DNA of 64,000 nt from Lachnospiraceae bacterium MD335. Its GTDB lineage: Bacteria; Bacillota; Clostridia; Lachnospirales; Lachnospiraceae. Each line of letters opens with the position of its first letter. The first letter of the stretch is position 1. The notes under the pieces were generated by a model that had not been told where the DNA came from, ran no database searches, and saw only the letters and a list, made by a program, of their open reading frames with translations. Where the stretch lies: assembly GCA_000403335.2 (NCBI GenBank), contig KE159629.1, forward strand, positions 124,001 through 188,000, read 5' to 3'. The position numbers and the translations under genes are program-made. Shown here in pieces: positions 42,602 through 51,183 of the stretch.

Positions 42602-44191
42602 ATGGGTAATGTCACGAAACAGGCAAGCACACGTTTTTCCATAGTCAAGCGGAGCAAGGGGCAGTCGGCAGTTGAGAAAGCGTCCTATATCAGCAGGAGT
42701 GTTCTTGTCAGCGAGTTTGACGGGCAGACCTACCGCCCGAAATACCATGAGGATTTAGTCCATAGTGAAATCACTCTCCCGCCCAATGCGCCCAAAGAGT
42801 ATGCAGACCGAGCCACTTTATGGAACGCTGTTGAACTGTCAGAGAAAGGGCAGAAATCACAGCTTGCAAGAATGTTAAAAGCGTCACTCCCCAACGAATG
42901 GAGTTACGAATTTGCAGAGGAAGTTGTGAGGGATTACGTTCAGAGGAATTTTATTGATAAAGGTATGTGCGCTGACTGGGCAATCCATGACAGCGAGAAC
43001 GATAAAGGACAGCGCAATCTCCATATCCATGTTTTGCTTACCATGCGCCCTATCACTGAAAACGGGGAATGGGGAGCGAAACAGAAGAAAATCTATGACC
43101 TTGACGAGAACGGCGAAAAGATACCAGTGATTGACAAAAAGACAGGTCAGCAGAAAGTTGACAAGCGGAACAGGAAACAATGGAAATGCCACACCGCCGA
43201 CAGCACCGACTGGAACAGTAAGGAAAACGCTAAAATGTGGCGCAAGGATTTAGCCGACACAATCAATGCCGCCAATGAGCAGTTAGGGATTGCGGTACAT
43301 TGGGAACACCGTTCTTTTAAGGAACAGGGGATTGACCGAGAGCCAACTATCCATATCGGGGCGATTGCCAACGCTTTAGAGCGCAAGGGAATACAGACCG
43401 AGAGGGGAAACATCAATCGGGAAATCATCAAGAACAATATACTGTTGGAACAGGCGAAAGAAATACTCATGCTTGCCAAGCAGGAACTTCACAGCGCACA
43501 GTACGCAACGTACAAAAGTACGCAGATTAAAAATGCGGCGGTCAGCGTGAAGAATGAAGTCATAGAAATGATTGCAAAAGTGAGGGAACGCAAAGGCAGA
43601 CTTGACTTGCCGATTGTCAGCGGAAAGCACCTAAGAAGAATATCCGACAGAAGCGCCTTGCAGTCAGCCGACAATGCGGAGAAATTCATCACGACAAGGA
43701 AGATAGACAGCTTTGAGAGCCTTGCGAAATTCACAGCGGATAAGGAACAGAGATACCAACAGTTGGAAACGGTACATCTTTCAAAGGGGCAGAAACTAAA
43801 CCGATTAAAGGAACTGTCAAAAATGTATGCCCTTTATGCGCCAATCCAAGCCACCTATAAGGAGAGCCAGTCACTCAAAGGATTTGCGAAAATGAAATAC
43901 GATAAGGAGCATAAGGACAGCTTATCGAAGTACCCCGAATTAAAGGAGCGTATGCAGAGCCTTTTACAGAATGGCGAGAAGATAACGCCGAAACAGTGGA
44001 AAGCCGAGATACAGTCCTTGCAATCCGAGTATGACAGTATCGGCAAGGAGCAGACCAAGACCGCCACAGAGTTAGCATATGCCGAGGTAATCAGTTATAA
44101 CAAAAAGAACCTTGAGAGGGAACTTCAGAACGAGAGCCGACAGCATAACAGGCAACAGAACAGGACTAAGCGGAGGGAGGAAGAAATTTAA
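42602..44191 (+). CDS. MobA/MobL-type relaxase (TnpZ-like)
   Basis: The 529-residue protein nicks and pilots the nested element's DNA during mobilization. The relaxase domain occupies the first 230 residues: the N-terminal RFSIVKRSKGQSAVEKASYIS, then YVQRNFIDKGMCADWAIHD and the metal-binding histidines in NLHIHVLLTMRP (about 139-150). The C-terminal half is helical and basic. ATG 42602 (MGNVTKQ) is preferred over ATG 42593. It needs a conjugation channel from elsewhere, for which the host ICE is an obvious donor. Confidence 0.9.
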   Translation: MGNVTKQASTRFSIVKRSKGQSAVEKASYISRSVLVSEFDGQTYRPKYHEDLVHSEITLPPNAPKEYADRATLWNAVELSEKGQKSQLARMLKASLPNEWSYEFAEEVVRDYVQRNFIDKGMCADWAIHDSENDKGQRNLHIHVLLTMRPITENGEWGAKQKKIYDLDENGEKIPVIDKKTGQQKVDKRNRKQWKCHTADSTDWNSKENAKMWRKDLADTINAANEQLGIAVHWEHRSFKEQGIDREPTIHIGAIANALERKGIQTERGNINREIIKNNILLEQAKEILMLAKQELHSAQYATYKSTQIKNAAVSVKNEVIEMIAKVRERKGRLDLPIVSGKHLRRISDRSALQSADNAEKFITTRKIDSFESLAKFTADKEQRYQQLETVHLSKGQKLNRLKELSKMYALYAPIQATYKESQSLKGFAKMKYDKEHKDSLSKYPELKERMQSLLQNGEKITPKQWKAEIQSLQSEYDSIGKEQTKTATELAYAEVISYNKKNLERELQNESRQHNRQQNRTKRREEEI

Positions 44192-44284
44192 TGGAAATCT
44201 AATAGAAATGAGCGTGTGATTGTGGTATTCTTGTTAGGGGCACAAATCATAGACAGTATAATTATATTTTTATGGAGGATATGT

Positions 44285-44776
44285 ATGGATATTCGTGTAG
44301 AGCCTATATTATACGAGCAGAAATCTGTTTTTATTCAGATGTTGGAATTGTATAATTATGATTTTTCAGAGTTTTCCAATGATGACATAAACGAATATGG
44401 ATATTTTGGATATGAGCATATTGATGATTATTGGAATGAAGAAGGCAGACACCCTTTTTTTATCAGGGTAAATGGAAAACTTGCGGGACTGGTTTTAGTA
44501 CGTTCTTGTTGTGAACATAATAATCTGCCAAGCCCTTATAACATAGCCGAATTTTTTGTAATGAAAAAGTACAGACAAAAAGGAGTTGGCAGGGTAGCCG
44601 CTATGAAGATTTTTGATATGTTTCATGGTGGGTGGGAAATATCCCAATGGATTAACAACTTACCCGCCCAAAACTTTTGGGGTAAGGTTATTGCAGAGTA
44701 TACAAACGGGAAATATGATACATTTACCGCAATGGAGGCAAATGAAACAGGATTTACGTTTGATAATTCACTTTAG
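44285..44776 (+). CDS. GNAT-family acetyltransferase (cargo)
   Basis: A 163-residue N-acetyltransferase. The acetyl-CoA loop reads KYRQKGVGRVAAMKIF; AEFFVMKKY is the strand before it, and WINNLPAQNFWGKVI fits the C-terminal part. GGAGG at 44273-44277 sets ATG 44285. It is the only recognisable cargo gene. It could modify a small molecule such as an antibiotic, but the substrate cannot be read from the sequence. Confidence 0.8.
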   Translation: MDIRVEPILYEQKSVFIQMLELYNYDFSEFSNDDINEYGYFGYEHIDDYWNEEGRHPFFIRVNGKLAGLVLVRSCCEHNNLPSPYNIAEFFVMKKYRQKGVGRVAAMKIFDMFHGGWEISQWINNLPAQNFWGKVIAEYTNGKYDTFTAMEANETGFTFDNSL

Positions 44777-44860
44777 AAGTTGAGAAAACATATATTTTTA
44801 ATTTCAATCGGTTTTTATCTTACCTTACGACAATCACAACTGAATAAGTAACACAGCGTC

Positions 44861-44892
44861 AGAGCGTATAGAAAAATCTATGCGCTCTATTT
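44861..44892 (+). terminator. Terminator before tnpW-like gene
   Basis: AGAGCGTATAGA (44861-44872) pairs with TCTATGCGCTCT (44877-44888) with one G-T pair, and ATTTTATTG follows. Confidence 0.75.
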
Positions 44893-44912
44893 TATTGTAA
44901 AGGAGCAGATTT

Positions 44913-45086
44913 ATGAGCAAAGACAGCAACACAGGGCAAAGAGCCACCCGACAGCACCCACCCACAAAAATAATCGTGGAAAGGCACTATGTAGGCACTG
45001 AAAAAATGGAAACGGTATTCAAGCGGATAGCCGAGGAACAGATAACAAAAAAGGTTAAGGAGATAGCGGAAAACAGCGGAAATTAG
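44913..45086 (+). CDS. tnpW: TnpW-like small protein
   Basis: A 57-residue protein (MSKDSNTGQRATRQHPPTKI, then VERHYVGTEKMETVF) matching the TnpW proteins of Tn4451/Tn4453, which lie just before or after the recombinase gene. AAAGGAGC at 44899-44906 gives a good ribosome site. Its role is unknown, although the constant neighbourhood suggests help or control for the recombinase. Confidence 0.75.
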   Translation: MSKDSNTGQRATRQHPPTKIIVERHYVGTEKMETVFKRIAEEQITKKVKEIAENSGN

Positions 45087-45089
45087 CAC

Positions 45090-45139
45090 TGGAAACGGAA
45101 AAGGGAATATAGTATAATAGGAATTGAGGAAGTCCCTTT
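45090..45139 (+). promoter_or_regulatory. Recombinase promoter with overlapping 17-bp inverted-repeat copy
   Basis: TGGAAA (45090-45095) and TATAAT (45113-45118) are 17 bases apart. ATTGAGGAAGTCCCTTT (45123-45139) starts at the likely transcription start, is exactly complementary to 38984-39000, and ends six bases before the AAGGAGG (45146-45152) of the recombinase gene. Confidence 0.65.
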
Positions 45140-45156
45140 TCATTAAGGAGGACGAC

Positions 45157-46794
45157 ATGAAAAGGGCAAAACTGAATAACGACAAAATCACTGCTTTATA
45201 TTGCAGGCTTTCCAAAGATGACGGCACGAACAATGAGAGCATGAGTATCAGCACACAGAAAACCATGCTGAAAGATTATGCAAAGCGCAACGGTTTTCTG
45301 AACTGCCAGTTTTACGTTGATGACGGTTACAGCGGTACAAACTACGACCGCCCCGCTTTCCGACAGCTTATCGAGGATATACAGGACGGGGAAGTGTCAA
45401 CGCTCATCACAAAAGACCTGTCACGATTGGGGAGGAATTATCTTGAAACAGGTACTTATATCGAGGTATTTTTCCCTAATCATAACGTGCGGTACATTGC
45501 AATCAATGACGGGGTGGACTCCATAGACAACGCACAAATGGATATTACACCGTTCCGCAACATCATCAATGAAATGTACGCAAAGGACACATCAAGGAAA
45601 ATCAAGAGCGCACTCCACGCAAGGAGAATGCAGGGCAAGTATATGGCAACCACCGCCCCGTTCGGTTATCAGAAAGACGAGAAAGACCATAACCACCTTG
45701 TCATTGATGAAGTGACCGCCCCCGTTGTGGAACTGATTTTCTCAATCGCCGAGGAGGGTGTGGGGCTTCACACTATCTGTAACCGCTTGCGTAAGGCAAA
45801 AGTGCTGAAACCGAGTTTCTATAAAAAGGAACTGTTTGAGCGTTTTATGGACGAGGAAAAAATGTATGACTGGGATACTGCCTATGTCAGTCAGATATTG
45901 CACAATCCCGTCTATGCAGGAAACCTTACTGTTGCGGACAAACCAACTAAGACCATACGTTCCAAGAAAAGACAGTATATTCCGTTTGCAGAGCGTGAAG
46001 TTATCTATGGCACACATGAGCCAATCATTGAACAGAACCGCTGGAACAATGTGCAAAAGATTTTACAGAGCCGACCGCCTGTTATCGGGGAAAGTTCAAG
46101 CGGATATGATAACATTTTCCGAGGGATTATCAAATGCGCTGATTGTGGGAGTGCCATGCTTGCCAAAGTCGAGCAGAAAAGAAAGCGGAACAACGTACTG
46201 GACAAGACTTTCTACTGCTGTACCAAGTACCGTAAATTCGGGAAAGAAAGTTGTTCATCACACAACATTGAGGCGAGGACGGTTCACGAAGTTGTGCTTG
46301 CAGACATTCAGAAACACGCAGGACAGGCACTGACGGACAGGAAAGCAATGGTAACGGAAATTGCGGAGCGTCTTAATCTCCAAATGTCAGCGGACAGGGA
46401 ACAGCAGAAAAAAGAACTAAGGCAATGTAAACAGCGTGTGTCGGAGATTGAAAACCTGTATGCCAAACTGTACGAGGACTTGACAAGGGAACTGCTGACC
46501 GAAAAGCGTTTCCAAATGTTGTCGGCAAGGTATGACAGCGAGCAGGAAGAACTGACTGCCAAGATAAAGGAACTTGAAAAAAGTGCCATAGCGGACAGGG
46601 AGCAGTTATCTTCCATTGAGCAGTTTGCGGAGCAGATAAGCGGTTATGCAGGAATAACGGAACTCAATTTTAAGATAATCAATCAACTGATAGAAAAAAT
46701 TCTTGTTTCTGAACCCGTAGAAGTTGACGGGCAGAAAATTCAACGACTTACTATCCATTACAAATTCATAGGGGCATTGGAAACCCTTGAATAA
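45157..46794 (+). CDS. Large serine recombinase (TnpX-like) of the nested element
   Basis: The 545-residue recombinase catalyses excision and integration at GA dinucleotides. The resolvase domain (1-160) has the catalytic serine at residue 19 (ALYCRLSKDDG) and the LITKDLSRLGRNYLETG block. A recombinase domain with GYQKDEKDHNHLVID follows, then a zinc ribbon (CADCGSAMLAK, CCTKYRKFGKESCSSH), a long coiled coil and a C-terminal DUF4368-like end. AAGGAGG precedes ATG 45157. The gene stops 38 bases before the element's right end. Confidence 0.93.
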   Translation: MKRAKLNNDKITALYCRLSKDDGTNNESMSISTQKTMLKDYAKRNGFLNCQFYVDDGYSGTNYDRPAFRQLIEDIQDGEVSTLITKDLSRLGRNYLETGTYIEVFFPNHNVRYIAINDGVDSIDNAQMDITPFRNIINEMYAKDTSRKIKSALHARRMQGKYMATTAPFGYQKDEKDHNHLVIDEVTAPVVELIFSIAEEGVGLHTICNRLRKAKVLKPSFYKKELFERFMDEEKMYDWDTAYVSQILHNPVYAGNLTVADKPTKTIRSKKRQYIPFAEREVIYGTHEPIIEQNRWNNVQKILQSRPPVIGESSSGYDNIFRGIIKCADCGSAMLAKVEQKRKRNNVLDKTFYCCTKYRKFGKESCSSHNIEARTVHEVVLADIQKHAGQALTDRKAMVTEIAERLNLQMSADREQQKKELRQCKQRVSEIENLYAKLYEDLTRELLTEKRFQMLSARYDSEQEELTAKIKELEKSAIADREQLSSIEQFAEQISGYAGITELNFKIINQLIEKILVSEPVEVDGQKIQRLTIHYKFIGALETLE

Positions 46795-46808
46795 TGGATA
46801 TTTTCTAA

Positions 46809-46832
46809 GTCACCTATTCCAACTATTCAACA
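46809..46832. repeat. Right terminal inverted repeat of the nested element
   Basis: Ends with ACTATTCAACA; its reverse complement matches the left end at 18 of 24 positions. GA at 46833-46834 follows. Confidence 0.85.
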
Positions 46833-46834
46833 GA

Positions 46835-48617
46835 TGCCGGACGCGAAGGACTGCTTATCCAGTCGTGGATATACCGGATGGCAGGGAACACACATCCGGT
46901 AAAGATCCTATGGTCATCCTCCCTGACAGACGAGGCAATTAAGAGCGCAATGAAAAGGCTCCATGACGATACAGAGGAGGAATTTGCTTCCCTGCTTGAA
47001 GAGGCTGAAACAAGGGCTGTTGCGGATCAGGTATATGGCTATAATTACACAAGGCTGCTGACCTGCCTGTATTCAGACCGACAGGTGCTTTCTTACGGAC
47101 GGTGCCAAACACCGTTATTGAATTTGATAGTAAAGCGTGACATTGAATACGAGAACTTTAAGCCGCAGCCGTACTGGAGCGTATCCGTCCGTTACGAAGA
47201 GGGATTTGAGGCAAATGAGACAGACACTGACGGAAAAACAGTAAAATATACGGAAAAGACAGCCGCTGAACAGACTGCGGAATACTGTACACAGTACGGA
47301 AAAGCTTCTGTACAAAGCTGCATGCGTGAAAAAAAATCAAATAAGGCACCTGCACTTTACAATTTAGCCGAGTTGCAGAGCGTAATGGGAAAAAAATACG
47401 GATATACTCCGGATCAGACGTTACAGCTTGCACAGAGCCTCTATGAAAAGCACAAAATCTTATCCTATCCCCGGACAGACAGCAGGTATTTATCAACAGA
47501 CCTGTACAATGAGCTGCATGACCATACGGAATGCTGTGCATTCGGAAAATTCAAACAATATACGGACAGAATAGACTATGCCCAATTTTCGATGGATAAG
47601 GCATACTTTAATAACAACAAGGTATCTGACCATCACGCGTTGATCCCAACAATCAATGAAGGAATGGCGGATGCATATGAGAAGCTCACGGTGGAAGAAC
47701 GCAATGTTTTTGACGAGGTGGCTGTAAGTTTTCTGTCCATATTCTATCCGCCTTATGAATATGAAGCTACGGAAATTATCTCAGCCATTGGCAACCGACA
47801 ATTTAAATCTTCAGGAAAAACACTCATTGCATTAGGATATAAAGAGGTACACAGTCTGCTGAAGAAAAATGTAAATGAGGAGAAACAAAGCGACCAAAGC
47901 ATTCCCGATTTGAGGGAAGGAATGGAGATTAAGCTTGAAGAACTTGCAATCAATGAGGACAGGACAAAACCGCCTGCAAGATACAATCCGGGAAACATTA
48001 TAAAGCTTATGGGCAAATACAAAATAGGGACGTCAGCGACATCTGCAGGAATTATACAGAACCTTATAAACAGGGGATTTATTAAAATTGAAAAGAATAA
48101 ATACATATCAACGGAGCTTGGGCGCCAGCTTCTTTCACTCATTCCAAATGTCCTGAAATCGCCGGAAATGACAATCCGTTTTGAGGAAAAACTGCAAAAA
48201 GTCCGTTCTAGGGAAATAACCAGGCAACAGTTTACTGATGACATTATAACTGAGATACAAGACAATAAACGTAATTTTCTTAAGAACATTCCTAATGAGA
48301 AGCTTGGAGGGTCCCCATCAGTCGGTGCATGTCCCGAATGCGGCAGGAAAATGCGTGAAAACCAACGGAGCTGGTATTGCGAAGGATATAACCAGGAACC
48401 GAAGTGCTGCTTTTCCATATGGAAGGAAATTGCAGGGAAAAAGATAACGCCGGCTTCGGCAAAAAAGCTTATTACAAATAAAAGAACTGATTTAATCAAG
48501 GGATTTACTGCAAAAAGCGGTAAATCCTTTGATGCGTATTTGGCACTGCAGGAGGATGGGGAGGGTAAACTAAAGACAGCTTTTGAATTTCCCGAAAAAA
48601 ACAGTAGGAGGAGGTAA
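46835..48617 (+). pseudogene. topB: DNA topoisomerase III, 3' part (split by insertion)
   Basis: This frame resumes inside the codon of the Toprim aspartate and reads AGREGLLIQSWIYRMAGN, continuing the 5' part at 38632-38942. It includes the active-site tyrosine region ILSYPRTDSRYLS and the KPPARYNPGNIIKLM and GTSATSAGIIQNLINRGFI blocks. A C-terminal zinc-finger-like CPECGRKMRE...WYCEG follows. A start at ATG 46878 could yield a fragment lacking the catalytic metal site. It is functional only if the insert is removed. Confidence 0.92.
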
Positions 48618-48623
48618 AAAATA

Positions 48624-50708
48624 ATGGCAGTTAATAAACTGGATAACAGAAATCGGCTTCTTCAGGAAATGGGGCTTATATACGGTCAAATCATGGAGCT
48701 TAACGAAAAAATGACCGAGGCACTGCAAAATGCCGTGAACATTGATATAAGCGTTACAGGAGGCGTCTCTGACATTACAAAGGATTTCATGGAAGGCTTT
48801 CATTATAAAATCGATGAACATGCCCGCGTGGTGAGTGAACTGAAAAAGTGGGAATATGACCGGCTTCCTCCTGTCAGGGAAGCAGAGCCGGAAAATCGGT
48901 ACACGGACATTGCTGCGCAAGGTGATAAAAGAACCATTACACAGGAAGAATTAAACAGGCTTCTGAAGGAACACAGGGAGCAGCAGGAGGCGGGAAATTA
49001 TGAGACGCTCGATTTGTCCAATTGCATTTTTAACGAAATCCGTTTTACCGGAAAATTAAGCGGTATTAACCTTATGGGCAGTGAACTAAACGGCTGCATC
49101 TTTGAAAATGTTGAAATGGAAGATTCTTATTTGTCGAAAGCGGAATTTGTGGACAGCGCATTTTCCGACTGTACATTTTATAATACGATGTTTCAGGAGA
49201 CGGAAATGGGATACTGCGAAATAGAATATACGGTATATACGGACTGTGTGTTTTCAAAGTCGGCAATTGTGGCGTGTGAGATGCAGTCATCAGGAATGAA
49301 CGGATGCTATCTTGGGGAAGCCGTAGTATCCGACACAAAATTTGCGGATACCGTGATAAATAAGTGCAGTGGCATGGAATCCATAGATTTTTCGGGGGCA
49401 GATAAGAACTTAAGAAATTCTTCCGAAAATATTTTTAATAATCAGGAATCTACATTTGACTTTGAAATGAAGCCGAATAACGAAGTGGCAGTTTATGCAC
49501 ATGCAGGACAGAATACCATAGAAAAGACTTTTCAGGTGGATTATAATCCGGATACACATAAAATTGATAAAATCAGCGCATCGGATTACAGTCTGTCCCC
49601 TGAAAAGTCATTCCTTCTTGACAGAGCTGCGGATATGCTCAAAATGGATATTCAAAAAGAATTTCAAAAACAGCAGTTTGACAGAAAGGAAATATCACGA
49701 TTTTCGCCATGCGTCATGGTTGGGGCATCAGGGATTATAGGCTTGAATGAAAACACATTATATGACTTAAAAGAATTTTCCGATAAGATAAGCTCATATG
49801 AACGGGATGCCAGAATAAACAAGTCAAACAATAAGGCAGAGTTTACGATTATGTTTGATACCAAAGATGGAAACGGTGTAAGAAAATGGAAAGATCAACA
49901 TAGTTTGAAAAGCGATATGGACAGCCCCATGAAAAGACTGGAGAACAGTAAACGGTTTAACAATGCAGAGATCTCTTATCTTAAAAGTTACATCAATGGG
50001 GAGAAGCTTCCCGCTATTGAAACCATAACAACACAGTCCGAGACTCAGGAAGCAAAAGAAGCTGCGCAACAGAAAGCACCTGCAGAACAGAAGCCATCTG
50101 CAGAACCGCAGGTATCCCAAGCACAAAAGCCTCAGAACGAGAACCGCCAATTATCCGCGCCGCCAAAATATGCAGCGGTTGTATATGTAAAAGGAAAGTC
50201 GGATGTAAAAACGCGGGTGACAGGTACGTCCCCGGAAAAAATAATCCAACTGTGTCAAAAATGGAATACGGAGCGCGCATCCGACGACCAGCTTGGGACA
50301 GCATATATCAAAAAATACAACTCCACGACAAAAGCATATGAAAATTTAGGTAAATATGACATCAGTAAAGGGACGGAAATACCATCCAGTCAGCCGACAA
50401 TTTATCTTGAGCTTCCCCCGCTTGGAAAACAGGAATTTGCGAAGATGGTGTCAGAACTGAAAGCCAACGGAGCCAAATTTAACCCGGAATTAAAAAAATG
50501 GTACGTAACACAGTCCTGTGACTTATCAAAGTTTTCAAAGTATCTTCCAAAGCAGTCAGAGCCTCAAATTGACACAAAAGGACAGCAGGACGGAAGAAAC
50601 TCCGTCCTTAACGGTCTGAACCAAAATAGGAGCCATTTGGATGAAAACAAGCACAAGGGAAACCAGCCGCAGGAGCAGCAGAAAAAGAAAGACGCGCAGG
50701 AACGTTAG
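48624..50708 (+). CDS. Large protein with pentapeptide-like repeats and DUF5710 end
   Basis: The 694-residue protein begins with a helical domain. From about residue 130 to 260 it has cysteine- and phenylalanine-spaced five-residue repeats (LDLSNCIFNEIRF, LSKAEFVDSAFSDCTFY), as in right-handed pentapeptide helices. A middle domain follows, then a Pro/Gln/Ala-rich linker (about 470-520). The C-terminal DUF5710-like module has LKANGAKFNPELKKWYV near residue 612. The gene is a regular member between topB and mobC in related elements. Some pentapeptide proteins mimic DNA and bind topoisomerases, which is suggestive next to topB but unproven. Confidence 0.7.
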   Translation: MAVNKLDNRNRLLQEMGLIYGQIMELNEKMTEALQNAVNIDISVTGGVSDITKDFMEGFHYKIDEHARVVSELKKWEYDRLPPVREAEPENRYTDIAAQGDKRTITQEELNRLLKEHREQQEAGNYETLDLSNCIFNEIRFTGKLSGINLMGSELNGCIFENVEMEDSYLSKAEFVDSAFSDCTFYNTMFQETEMGYCEIEYTVYTDCVFSKSAIVACEMQSSGMNGCYLGEAVVSDTKFADTVINKCSGMESIDFSGADKNLRNSSENIFNNQESTFDFEMKPNNEVAVYAHAGQNTIEKTFQVDYNPDTHKIDKISASDYSLSPEKSFLLDRAADMLKMDIQKEFQKQQFDRKEISRFSPCVMVGASGIIGLNENTLYDLKEFSDKISSYERDARINKSNNKAEFTIMFDTKDGNGVRKWKDQHSLKSDMDSPMKRLENSKRFNNAEISYLKSYINGEKLPAIETITTQSETQEAKEAAQQKAPAEQKPSAEPQVSQAQKPQNENRQLSAPPKYAAVVYVKGKSDVKTRVTGTSPEKIIQLCQKWNTERASDDQLGTAYIKKYNSTTKAYENLGKYDISKGTEIPSSQPTIYLELPPLGKQEFAKMVSELKANGAKFNPELKKWYVTQSCDLSKFSKYLPKQSEPQIDTKGQQDGRNSVLNGLNQNRSHLDENKHKGNQPQEQQKKKDAQER

Positions 50709-50727
50709 ATGTCATGGAACCAATCCA

Positions 50728-50770
50728 GGGACTTTGGGAGAGCATACCACTTTCCCAAAGTCCCTTTTTT
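50728..50770 (+). terminator. Strong hairpin before mobC
   Basis: GGGACTTTGGGA (50728-50739) and TCCCAAAGTCCC (50753-50764) form a perfect 12-bp stem followed by TTTTTT. It fits a terminator, but its place directly before mobC-mobA would also suit an oriT inverted repeat. Confidence 0.8.
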
Positions 50771-50816
50771 ACTATTTAATGATAATCAAAAGAAAGCGGA
50801 AACGGAGGTATGGAGC

Positions 50817-51170
50817 ATGGGAGCAAAAACGAAAAAATACCGTGTACGTGACAGGGATATTCATATTATGGTTACGGATTATGAGTATGAACTTATCCGG
50901 CAGCGAATGAAGGCGTCAGGAAAGCGTACGCTCCGGGAATACCTTGTTGATATGGCAGTCAACGGTTATATCATAAAGGTGGATTACTCGGAAATAAAAA
51001 ACCTTACCTATGAAATCAATAAAATAGGCACCAATATCAATCAGATAGCATACAGGGCAAACAGCACAAACTATGTGAGCCAGATAGACATTAATGAGAT
51101 AAAGGATAAGGTGGACATGATTTGGCGTCTTCTAAGAAACAAGCTGTTCCAAATTCCGAGCGAGAAATAA
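50817..51170 (+). CDS. mobC: MobC-type relaxosome protein
   Basis: The 117-residue protein has a ribbon-helix-helix-like start (YRVRDRDIHIMVTDYEYELIRQRM) and the MobC block INKIGTNINQIAYRAN. MobC proteins bind oriT and help the relaxase to reach the nick. GGAGG at 50803-50807 supports ATG 50817; longer starts run into the hairpin. It is 13 bases ahead of the relaxase gene. Confidence 0.88.
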   Translation: MGAKTKKYRVRDRDIHIMVTDYEYELIRQRMKASGKRTLREYLVDMAVNGYIIKVDYSEIKNLTYEINKIGTNINQIAYRANSTNYVSQIDINEIKDKVDMIWRLLRNKLFQIPSEK

Positions 51171-51183
51171 AGAGGAGGTTTTC

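Larger units (their letters stand above)
38943..46832. mobile_element. Tn4451-like integrative mobilizable element inserted in topB
   Basis: The unit of about 7.9 kb is flanked by GA on both sides (38941-38942 and 46833-46834). Its ends are imperfect inverted repeats: TGTTGGATAGT on the left, and ACTATTCAACA on the right, whose complement TGTTGAATAGT matches 10 of 11. It carries a large serine recombinase near the right end, a TnpW-like protein, a MobA/MobL relaxase, a DUF3847 protein and small regulators. GA targets and this gene set are hallmarks of the Tn4451/Tn4453 TnpX family. Removal restores topB exactly. Confidence 0.92.

Noticed and set aside
42292-42609. A 105-codon open frame between the DUF3847 gene and the relaxase
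   Set aside because: It runs through the hairpin cluster, has no family features, and has an atypical composition; the region is better explained as oriT.
38948-46841. Alternative GA junction for the nested element at 38948-38949 and 46840-46841
   Set aside because: It would give DVGREG in topB rather than the conserved DAGREG, and would spoil the match of the terminal inverted repeats.
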